A model generated the notes under the pieces. It searched no databases. It was not told the DNA's origin and was given only the letters and a program-made list of their open reading frames with translations. From the NCBI GenBank assembly GCA_030601845.1, contig JAUWAY010000017.1:1-50954 (forward strand): a stretch of 50,954 nucleotides of DNA, given 5' to 3'. This DNA is from Phycisphaerae bacterium (GTDB taxonomy: Bacteria; Planctomycetota; Phycisphaerae; Sedimentisphaerales; Anaerobacaceae). Shown in pieces: positions 15,653 through 21,761 of this stretch. Every line of letters starts with the position of its first letter. Position 1 is the first letter of the stretch. The position numbers were made by a program, and so were the translations under genes.

Positions 15653-16249
15653 ATGAAGATATGGCACTTAAAAATCAAAAGTGAAACACCAATAATACTA
15701 AATGTTCGTAAAAGAGAATCGGACATTGAAAAATCGAAATTGACCAAAGATGAATTGGAGGAATGGGAACTGAACAAGAAGAACTGGAGCAGAAAAGCAG
15801 AATTAAATAAACAAGATGAAGTTGTTGTTCCCGCAAGGTGGTTCATGTGCGCTTTGGAGGAGGTTTGCAAGCGCACAAGGATGGTTCCTCATTTTGCGAC
15901 ACGTAAGACAGAAACTTATACAAATTACGTCCAGATTTTTACAGTTATATCCAATGGAAAGCCGTTGTGCAAAAGAAAAGACTTACAACCCTATGAAGCT
16001 TATACCAATAAAACCCCTAACACCAAAAAACGTTCTATGATTTGGACGATTCGCCCAATGGTAGAAAATTGGTCGGCTGAATTCGACATTATAGACCCAA
16101 TGGGAAGAATGAAAAAAGAAGAATTGAAGCAGCTGATAACGTATATGGGATTGTATGTTCGCATAGGAGATAATCGAAAACATAATTTCGGAGCGTTTTC
16201 ATTAACAAGCTTAACTCTAATTAAAGAAAAGGGACAATTCAAATGTTGA
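15653..16249 (+). CDS. Putative RAMP/Cas7-like RNA-binding protein associated with pentamer arrays
   Basis: The ATG lies 7 bases after GAAAGGAA. The 198-residue product reads as a ferredoxin-like RAMP fold: a first strand (residues 2-18, IWHLKIKSETPIILNV), a basic helical insertion (19-55), helix 60-77 (PARWFMCALEEVCKRTRM), a basic loop (RTETYT-type region 82-90, CKRKD), strand 129-147 (MIWTIRPMVENWSAEFDII), helix 153-166, and GLYVRIGDNRKHNFGAF (166-182) into a last strand. The G-x-x-x-x-IGD-x-R-x(4)-FG-x-F signature and the strand/helix order resemble Cas7-type proteins and a family of phage proteins of unknown function. No nuclease motif is seen. It overlaps the next gene by 7 bases. Fold assignment is inference. 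Confidence 0.5.
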   Translation: MKIWHLKIKSETPIILNVRKRESDIEKSKLTKDELEEWELNKKNWSRKAELNKQDEVVVPARWFMCALEEVCKRTRMVPHFATRKTETYTNYVQIFTVISNGKPLCKRKDLQPYEAYTNKTPNTKKRSMIWTIRPMVENWSAEFDIIDPMGRMKKEELKQLITYMGLYVRIGDNRKHNFGAFSLTSLTLIKEKGQFKC

Positions 16250-16515
16250 AAGAAAAAAAGAAAAAGTTACAAACGATTTCACTTGATAAAATAGAGGAGT
16301 ATTTTTCTCTAACAAGAACAGAATTAGCAGAAATTAAACCTGAAGTTTTGCATCATTTGTCCAAAATGGCTCGGTTAGGTATGCAGTTTGAAAAAGAAAT
16401 GAATCTAAGTAAGCGAGCTACAGACATGAATTTTATCAGAGTAGGCAAGCTGGTATCTCAGAACAAAAAAGAACTGATAAGGTTTATAAGAAAAAATCTA
16501 CCAGAATACAAATAA
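16243..16515 (+). CDS. Small helical partner protein of the RAMP-like gene
   Basis: The start codon overlaps the stop of the RAMP-like gene (ATGTTGA), so the two are translationally coupled. The 90-residue product is Lys-rich and entirely helical by eye: LQTISLDKIEEYFSLTRTEL, AEIKPEVLHHLSKMARLGMQ, IRVGKLVSQNKKELIRFIRK. It has no recognised motif. Its size and charge fit a small subunit or adaptor of an RNA-protein complex. It is followed after 16 bases by the second pentamer array. Confidence 0.6.
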   Translation: MLKEKKKKLQTISLDKIEEYFSLTRTELAEIKPEVLHHLSKMARLGMQFEKEMNLSKRATDMNFIRVGKLVSQNKKELIRFIRKNLPEYK

Positions 16516-16531
16516 CATTATTAGTTCGAGT

Positions 16532-16606
16532 GGTTTGGTAAGGTGCGGTCTGGTGCGACATGGTGGGGTCAGGAGCGGCATGGCGTGGTCAGGCCTGGCA
16601 AGGCCG
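16532..16606 (+). repeat. Pentamer array 2: 15 units in 5-nt register (GGYNN)
   Basis: GG is found at 16532, 16537 and every 5 bases to 16602, except that the unit at 16557 has GA. The intervening triplets include TTT, TAA, TGC, TCT, CAT, TGG, TCA, AGC, CGT, CCT and CAA. The first base is T or C in all but one unit. Triplet order is unlike array 1 and the variable positions are more diverse, so the two arrays are separate sequences with the same grammar. The array is followed by a 14-bp perfect hairpin (16617-16650). Confidence 0.88.
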
Positions 16607-16616
16607 CGAAGCAAAC

Positions 16617-16650
16617 GGACATACCGGACACTTAAATGTCCGGTATGTCC
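16617..16650 (+). other. 34-base palindrome (14-bp perfect stem) upstream of terS
   Basis: Positions 16617-16630 pair perfectly with 16637-16650 over a 6-base CTTAAA loop; the stem contains the ACCGGACA/TGTCCGGT core. No T-run follows. It lies 10 bases after array 2 and 82 bases before terS. It may fold as the 3' end or processing structure of the array RNA. Alternatively, since lambda-type terminases cut at cos just upstream of terS, it may be part of the packaging site. The sequence alone does not decide. Confidence 0.6.
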
Positions 16651-16684
16651 TATTATTAAGCTAAAAACGAGGAGAAAATGTCTA

Positions 16685-16716
16685 AAGCGGACATTAGGGT
16701 GTCCGCTTAGTTTTTT
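16685..16716 (+). terminator. Rho-independent terminator before the late operon
   Basis: AAGCGGACA (16685-16693) pairs with TGTCCGCTT (16700-16708) over a TTAGGG loop, followed after two bases by TTTTTT (16711-16716). This is a standard intrinsic terminator. It ends only 15 bases before the terS start, so late transcription must read through it (antitermination) or start inside terS. It would end transcripts from the RAMP-like operon and array 2. Confidence 0.75.
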
Positions 16717-16731
16717 AAATCAGAGTAATCC

Positions 16732-17223
16732 GTGAAATCCGTGGTTAAAAATAACAAAGCGAAGCGGGGCAAATCCCAGATTGCGGCTGAACAGATCATC
16801 AAAACCCAGAAGGAAGCCGCCAGCTATGCAAATGTCAATACCCGCACAATTCGGCGATGGGTCAAAAACGGCATGCCCCGAACGGAACAGGGCTTCTATA
16901 TCAAGGGCATGCTCGATTTCTATAAAAAAAACGAGGGGACAGCGCCCGATGAAGATAAGCTCCGTCAGCAAAAGGCGGAGGCGTCCCTGAAAGAGACCAA
17001 GTTCCAATTGGCGGAATTGGAACTAAAGTTCAAACAGGGTGAGTTCTTAAAAAGAGAAGATTACGAAAAACAACAGATTGCAAAGATCATCGCGGTAAAG
17101 AGGGCACTGCTCGTACTCGGCCGAAAGATAGCACCGAGAGTGGCCAAGCTAAGGAACATAAGGGGCGTGCAGAAAATAATCAACGAGGAAGTAAGGAATA
17201 TAATCGAGAGATTCGCAAGGTAA
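16732..17223 (+). CDS. Phage terminase small subunit
   Basis: The 163-residue product starts at GTG 16732 (GTG 16741 is an alternative; neither has a strong ribosome-binding site). An N-terminal helix-turn-helix, AASYANVNTRTIRRWVKNGM (about residues 24-43), is followed by a coiled-coil region (LRQQKAEASLKETKFQLAEL) and a helical C-terminus. This is the usual layout of terminase small subunits that recognise the packaging site. The gene sits directly before the large subunit. The start region shares a GTGAAATCCGTGGTT word with the terL start, a host-type repeat word. Confidence 0.8.
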   Translation: MKSVVKNNKAKRGKSQIAAEQIIKTQKEAASYANVNTRTIRRWVKNGMPRTEQGFYIKGMLDFYKKNEGTAPDEDKLRQQKAEASLKETKFQLAELELKFKQGEFLKREDYEKQQIAKIIAVKRALLVLGRKIAPRVAKLRNIRGVQKIINEEVRNIIERFAR

Positions 17224-17256
17224 AGACAGAAGTCGGAAGACAGAGGACAGAAAAAT
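17224..17256 (+). repeat. Heptamer repeat between terS and terL
   Basis: Four units of the GACAGAR family (GACAGAA, GTCGGAA, GACAGAG, GACAGAA) lie in 7-base register at 17225-17252. The same repeat type fills 46952-47217 in the host and also occurs at 19291-19346 and 48965-48995. Confidence 0.75.
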
Positions 17257-17258
17257 CT

Positions 17259-19205
17259 ATGAAATCCGTGGTTGAACAATCTGTTTGGTCGGAAGCTGAA
17301 CGGAATGCCTGGCGGCTGCCGGCGGAGCTGACGGTAAGCCAGTGGGCGGACCGGCACCGTGTTCTGGACCCGCGCTCGAGCGCTGAATCCGGGCCCTGGA
17401 GGACGGACCGCACAGCTTACCTGCGGGGGATTATGGATGCCTTCAGCGATCCGGAAGTCGAAGTTGTCGTTGTACAAAAGCCACCGCAATCCGCCGGCAC
17501 CGAGGGTATTCTCAACATGATCGGCTACACTATCGACCATGACCCGGGGCCCGCCCTTCTGGTCGAGCCGCGAGACGAAGATTGTGATTATGTTTCGGAA
17601 AACCGCCTGAAGCCAATGATAGAGGCAAGCAGCGCCCTGCAGTCGCATACGACGGGGCGAATCTGGGACCTTTCAAAGGATGAATTCCACTTTGACCGGA
17701 TGACACTTTATTTTGCAGCATCAAATTCACCGGCCGGCCTGGCGGCCAAGCCCATACGCTATCTGTTTCTCGATGAGGTAAATAAATACCCGCCTTTCAC
17801 AGGTAAAGAGGCCAGCCCGATTGACCTGGCCATCAAGCGGACGATAACCTACTGGGACAGAAAAATAGTTATTATCTCCACACCCACGACTACCGATGGC
17901 CATATAACTATAATAATAGGGAAAACAAGGATCCATGACCTTTATATTCCCTGTCCACACTGCGGCGAGTATTCCATCTGGAAATTCGAACAGCTAAAAA
18001 TTCCGAAAACGCTGCGGGACCCGGACAAGATTCGCCAGACAACCGGCGAGATTTATTATGAATGCGAACACTGCAACGGCAGGATCGATGAGATACGGAA
18101 AGATGAGCTTGTAGCAAAAGGTAAATGGGTCGCTGAGGGACAGAAAATCGATGCCGAAGGAAATATAACCGGCACCGCAAAACGCAGCAAGCGCCGCAGC
18201 GGTTTTCGGTATTCCGCGCTGATTAGCCCCTGGGTTTTCTGGACCGAGGTGATGGCCCAATGGTTCGAGGCAAATACCGAGGAGGGAATCGCTATCGGTA
18301 AATTGCTGGACTTCAAAAATTCCATTCTTGCCATTGCCTATACGGAGACCGCCATTAAAACCGAGGTGCAGGAACTGATAAAGAACAAGGGTGAGTTCAG
18401 CCGGGGGACCGTGCCGGATGACTGCCTGGTACTGATGGCGGGCGCCGACTACCACGAAGATGCACGCGGGATGGTGCGAATCGATTACGAGGTCAGGGGG
18501 TTCGGATATGGGGAGAGAAACTTCGTAATATCATCGGGAGCTGCACATAGCTGGGAGCAATTAGAGGCCGAGGTTTTGTTCAACCCGTTTCCCTGGTCAA
18601 ACCCTGATGGCCCCCGGGGCACGGAATCGGAATTAGCGGTCATGCAGCTTTTTATCGATTCGGGCTACAAGCCGGATGAGGTTTACAGTTTCTGCCTGCG
18701 TCACCCGGCTATATGCAAGCCGACCAAAGGTGCATCGAGCGCACAGCGGACACCGCTGGTCATCACCAATCTGGAAAAGACAACGGGACATCGCCGACGT
18801 CAATACCGCGGTATGCAACTTGTTATGATAGATACGGATTTTTTTAAGAACAAGGTCCACGGCTGGGCATCGCGCCAGCCCGGCCAGGCCGGCTCGACAG
18901 AGTTCTATGCCGAGATACCGGATTACTATTTCCGCGAGTTCACCAATGAGCAGAAGGTAAAGACCCGCAGCCGATACGGGCAAATAATATGGCGATGGAA
19001 GCCGGTATCAAGCGGCGCTGCCACGCACCACTTAGATACGGCGGTCAATGCCGCGGCGGCGGGATACTTTCGACGCGTGCAGTACCTGCGGCGTCCCGCC
19101 GAGCAAAGACAATCAGCAGCGGCGGTAACAAGACAACCGGTCAGAAGGAAAAGACCAACAAAACGAACACATCAGGGATTTCTGGACAATTTACCAAGAC
19201 TGTAA
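17259..19205 (+). CDS. Phage terminase large subunit, GpA (lambda) family
   Basis: The 648-residue product matches GpA-family terminases in length and motif order. It has an N-terminal ELTVSQWADRHRVLDPRSS and GPWRTDRTAYLRGIMDAFSD, then a deviant Walker A, QKPPQSAGTE (about 73-82), and Walker B, YLFLDEVNKYPPF (about 168-180). Zinc-binding CPHC and CEHC pairs come next, then a nuclease domain beginning LMAGADYHEDARG. It packages DNA into the prohead, using ATP, and cuts cos ends with TerS. The C-terminal GFLDNLPRL is echoed at the start of the next small gene (GFLDNLPDLG). Confidence 0.92.
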   Translation: MKSVVEQSVWSEAERNAWRLPAELTVSQWADRHRVLDPRSSAESGPWRTDRTAYLRGIMDAFSDPEVEVVVVQKPPQSAGTEGILNMIGYTIDHDPGPALLVEPRDEDCDYVSENRLKPMIEASSALQSHTTGRIWDLSKDEFHFDRMTLYFAASNSPAGLAAKPIRYLFLDEVNKYPPFTGKEASPIDLAIKRTITYWDRKIVIISTPTTTDGHITIIIGKTRIHDLYIPCPHCGEYSIWKFEQLKIPKTLRDPDKIRQTTGEIYYECEHCNGRIDEIRKDELVAKGKWVAEGQKIDAEGNITGTAKRSKRRSGFRYSALISPWVFWTEVMAQWFEANTEEGIAIGKLLDFKNSILAIAYTETAIKTEVQELIKNKGEFSRGTVPDDCLVLMAGADYHEDARGMVRIDYEVRGFGYGERNFVISSGAAHSWEQLEAEVLFNPFPWSNPDGPRGTESELAVMQLFIDSGYKPDEVYSFCLRHPAICKPTKGASSAQRTPLVITNLEKTTGHRRRQYRGMQLVMIDTDFFKNKVHGWASRQPGQAGSTEFYAEIPDYYFREFTNEQKVKTRSRYGQIIWRWKPVSSGAATHHLDTAVNAAAAGYFRRVQYLRRPAEQRQSAAAVTRQPVRRKRPTKRTHQGFLDNLPRL

Positions 19206-19247
19206 ATCGTGCCCCGTGACCCGTGACACGAGCGACGAGCGACGAAT

Positions 19248-19505
19248 ATGAATGGATTTCTCGATAACCTGCCGGACCTGGGGATGAAAAGCAGAAGTCG
19301 GAAGACAGAAGGCAGAAGACAGAGGACAGAGGACAGAAGTCAGATAATAAAAAAAGGTCTGCGATGCCCGCGATGCGGCAGGATGGCGGAGAACAGTCAT
19401 CAATGGAAGACCATCAATACCATAAGACTTAAGGGGCTTATTAGACGTTACAAAAAATGCCGGTTTTGCAAAAAGATTGTCAAAACGAAAGAGATTATTG
19501 AGTGA
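19248..19505 (+). CDS. Small zinc-ribbon protein with repeat-encoded insert
   Basis: The 85-residue frame begins MNGFLDNLPDLG, a near copy of the TerL C-terminal tail. It then has a stretch of Lys, Arg, Ser, Thr and Asp encoded entirely by heptamer repeats (19291-19346), and then a CPRCGRM ... KKCRFCKK zinc ribbon. The first part looks like a local duplication and repeat invasion; the functional part may start later. A role as a small DNA- or RNA-binding regulator is possible. Confidence 0.5.
   Translation: MNGFLDNLPDLGMKSRSRKTEGRRQRTEDRSQIIKKGLRCPRCGRMAENSHQWKTINTIRLKGLIRRYKKCRFCKKIVKTKEIIE
19291..19346 (+). repeat. Heptamer repeat inside a phage frame
   Basis: About eight 7-base units of the GNCAGAR type in register (GTCGGAA, GACAGAA, GGCAGAA, GACAGAG, GACAGAG, GACAGAA, GTCAGAT). 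They lie inside the zinc-ribbon frame without breaking it. The same family is in the host at 46952-47217. Confidence 0.75.
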
Positions 19506-19585
19506 ATTAGTAAATTACCTAATTTAACATTTATGCTACATATAGCAAATTTTCCCCAAAATCCGCATTTCCCCCAAATTATTTG

Positions 19586-19616
19586 TTGACTTCGATTGTG
19601 CACAGTCGAATATTTA
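19586..19616 (+). promoter_or_regulatory. Candidate promoter with 18-bp palindromic operator in its spacer
   Basis: TTGACT (19586-19591) is a good -35. TATTTA (19611-19616) or ATATTT one base earlier can serve as -10, with an 18-19 base spacer. The spacer is filled by the near-perfect palindrome TCGATTGTG/CACAGTCGA (19592-19609, one mismatched pair). Its core ATTGTGCACA also occurs at 9362-9371. This suggests a regulated late or attenuated promoter; the bound protein is unknown. Confidence 0.5.
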
Positions 19617-19646
19617 AGTAATTACAATCTGGTACCAGAAAACTGT

Positions 19647-19683
19647 AGGCCGTACGGGGCCGTACACCGTACGGCCTGTTTTT
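19647..19683 (+). terminator. Intrinsic terminator/attenuator upstream of the head operon
   Basis: AGGCCGTACGG (19647-19657) pairs perfectly with CCGTACGGCCT (19667-19677), an 11-bp stem followed by GTTTTTA. A second CCGTAC copy in the loop allows an alternative pairing. It lies between the candidate promoter at 19586 and the head genes from 19732, so transcripts from that promoter must be antiterminated to reach the head genes. Confidence 0.8.
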
Positions 19684-19731
19684 ATCAGGATAGCCACAGA
19701 GGGCACAGAGAAAAATTGGAAGGAGCTTATT

Positions 19732-20106
19732 ATGCCAATGGTAAAATGTCCAAATTGCGGAAGAGAAAGACTGGTGGTGGAGGGTAAACGAAAGAAGTGT
19801 CGAAAATGCGGAACGCCTCTGACATCCGTTATGGGTTACCCGGCCACCCCGGAAAACAGGGCAGGCCCGGCAGCCGAAAGCGAATCGCAAGCCCCGTCAA
19901 CGGGGCAAGTCGATGAAGCAATCGATGAAACACTCGAGGATGCAGTCGAGGAGCCGACAGACCAGGAGTTTCAGGAAATGACCAGGGCGGCACTTCTGAA
20001 GTTCGCAAAGGATTATGGTATCGAGATCGATCCAAAAATGAGAAAGAAAAAAATACTGGCTGCGATAAAGGACGAATTATCGAAGCCGGATTTGCCGGTA
20101 GAGTAA
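19732..20106 (+). CDS. Zinc-ribbon protein with C-terminal SAP/Rho-N-like segment
   Basis: The ATG follows GGAAGGAGCTTATT. The 124-residue product has an N-terminal zinc ribbon (CPNCGRERL, then CRKCGTPL), an acidic low-complexity linker (about 45-80), and a helical segment MTRAALLKFAKDYGIEIDPK that resembles SAP/Rho-N-type nucleic-acid-binding helices. The gene lies between terL and the gpW-like gene. A role in late transcription or packaging is possible; nothing direct supports either. Confidence 0.6.
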   Translation: MPMVKCPNCGRERLVVEGKRKKCRKCGTPLTSVMGYPATPENRAGPAAESESQAPSTGQVDEAIDETLEDAVEEPTDQEFQEMTRAALLKFAKDYGIEIDPKMRKKKILAAIKDELSKPDLPVE

Positions 20107-20107
20107 A

Positions 20108-20305
20108 ATGGAGGAACGTTCATTAGCGCAACAATTGACCGATGTTGATGAAGCTATTCAGCGGACATTGAAGGCGCTGAGCCTGGGAGTTGGAGACCGA
20201 AATATAACGCGCTCAAATCTTAGAGATTTACGAGAGGAGCGCAAAGATATTCTTAACCGAATTGCCCATGAGTCAGGCGGCGGCCGCAGGGTAGCGGAAT
20301 TCTAA
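20108..20305 (+). CDS. gpW-like head-tail joining protein
   Basis: The 65-residue product is mainly helical (LTDVDEAIQRTLKALSLG, then SNLRDLREERKDILNRI). It has a GVGDRN turn where gpW/DUF6148-type proteins have a short beta hairpin. It lies exactly between terminase and portal, the lambda W position. Similarity is by length, pattern and synteny rather than by strong motifs. In lambda, gpW stabilises the filled head before tail joining. Confidence 0.6.
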   Translation: MEERSLAQQLTDVDEAIQRTLKALSLGVGDRNITRSNLRDLREERKDILNRIAHESGGGRRVAEF

Positions 20306-20307
20306 CT

Positions 20308-21759
20308 ATGCGAAACAGAAAAAAACAATCTTTTTCAGTCAGGACATCCGAGGCCATGGATGGTGTTGTCCGTATTCTTTCACCGAAGGCCGCATGTAAG
20401 CGAAAGGCCTATCGCTTCGCCTACGATGCCATCGATAATACCCGCACCCGAAAGAAACGAACGGGACTGGGCGGGACCGCCGACAAACACCTGTCCGAGA
20501 GAAATCTTTACAGGCTGCGAGAGATATGCAGGGACATGGGACGCAATAATCCCTTAATCAAAGGACTGCTGCTGCTGGAACGCCACACCGTTGTCGGCTC
20601 GGGAGTGAAAATACAGGCCAGGACAGAAGATGATGAGCTTAACAAGGACCTCGAGGCCGCCTGGAAAGAGCAGATGCTGCAAAGACCCTGTGATGTCACC
20701 GGCCGGTATAACTTCGATAAGTATATCGGTATCAAATTTTTCAGTTACCGGCGGGATGGCGATGTGGCAACCGTATTTACGGACGACCTGCTGCAGGGAA
20801 TCGAAGGCCAGCAAATCGGGACGCCCTGGGGGAAGGCCGAGGCCAAATACTTCGATGTTGTCAACGGCATCGCATTCAGTAAAGAGACAGGCCGGCTGCT
20901 CGGCTATTACATCGGCAAGCAGGACAAGTGGGGCTATATAAAAATAGCAAACTACAAAAAATATCCCGCCGAGTTCGTGCATCACATGTTCGACCCCGAA
21001 CAGTTCAGCCAGTCCAGGGGAGAGCCCATCCTGACCAGCTCTATTAACTTTATAGATACGCTCTGTGATTACATCGATGCCGAATTAGTGGCGGCTAAGG
21101 TAAACGCCTGCTTTAGTATGTTCGTCAGTCAGGAATACTCAGACATTCCAGAGCCGTTTGCACAGGGTATAAGCGATACCGGAGAGGATGAGTTCGGTCA
21201 TAAACTGGAGAAATTAGAGCCGGGTACCATTATGTACGGAAGCCCCGGAGAAACGGCAGCCGGTATCGGCCAGACCAGGCCGGGTGCGCTGTTCGACCCG
21301 TTCGTTAGAAGAATGCTGACTTTCATAGGCCGGCCGCTGTGCCTGCCACTGATGCTGATTACACTGGATTTTCAGGGTGCCACGTTTATGAACGCCCGTA
21401 TCGCCTACCAGAAGGCACAGGAGGAGTGGCAGAGACAGCAGAACGTAATTATCAAGCCATTTGTAAGCAAGGTGTGGCGGTGGAAATTGCAGCGATTACT
21501 GGACACCAAACAGTTAAAGACACAAAACGATAAAATCTTTCGACATGAGGTCATCTGTAACCGCTGGCCCTACGTGGACCCGTTCAAAGAAGCAAGGGCG
21601 GATGAGCAGCAGCTCAAAAACGGGACCACGACGCGAGCGCTTATCTGCGCCAGACAGGGACTGGATTTCGATGATGTTACAGAGCAGCTGGCAAAAGAAA
21701 AAGAGAAACGAGATGAAAAAGGTCTGAAAGAAGAAAAAAAGCCAATGGCAGGGAGATAA
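20308..21759 (+). CDS. Phage portal protein, lambda family
   Basis: The 483-residue product has lambda-portal features. The N-terminus has ADKHLSERNLYRLREICRDM followed by NNPLIKGLLLLERHTVVGSG. The central part has SYRRDGDVATVF and HHMFDPEQFSQSRGEPILT. Then comes the region FIGRPLCLPLMLITLDFQGA, followed by NARIAYQKAQEEWQRQQ. It forms the dodecameric DNA gate of the capsid. Two bases separate it from the upstream stop and the downstream start. The length is usual for the family. Confidence 0.92.
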   Translation: MRNRKKQSFSVRTSEAMDGVVRILSPKAACKRKAYRFAYDAIDNTRTRKKRTGLGGTADKHLSERNLYRLREICRDMGRNNPLIKGLLLLERHTVVGSGVKIQARTEDDELNKDLEAAWKEQMLQRPCDVTGRYNFDKYIGIKFFSYRRDGDVATVFTDDLLQGIEGQQIGTPWGKAEAKYFDVVNGIAFSKETGRLLGYYIGKQDKWGYIKIANYKKYPAEFVHHMFDPEQFSQSRGEPILTSSINFIDTLCDYIDAELVAAKVNACFSMFVSQEYSDIPEPFAQGISDTGEDEFGHKLEKLEPGTIMYGSPGETAAGIGQTRPGALFDPFVRRMLTFIGRPLCLPLMLITLDFQGATFMNARIAYQKAQEEWQRQQNVIIKPFVSKVWRWKLQRLLDTKQLKTQNDKIFRHEVICNRWPYVDPFKEARADEQQLKNGTTTRALICARQGLDFDDVTEQLAKEKEKRDEKGLKEEKKPMAGR

Positions 21760-21761
21760 AG

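Noticed and set aside
15485-15667. Minus-strand frame over pentamer array 1 (Pro/Ala/Leu-rich repeat peptide)
   Set aside because: It is produced by the 5-base register of the array; no ribosome-binding site, and it overlaps the start of a real gene. The same applies to the plus-strand frame at 16535-16735 over array 2.
15544-16606. CRISPR array or TIGR-type array
   Set aside because: There are no repeats of CRISPR length and no spacers of constant size; the constant part is only two or three bases per unit. No cas genes or Nop-domain protein are present.
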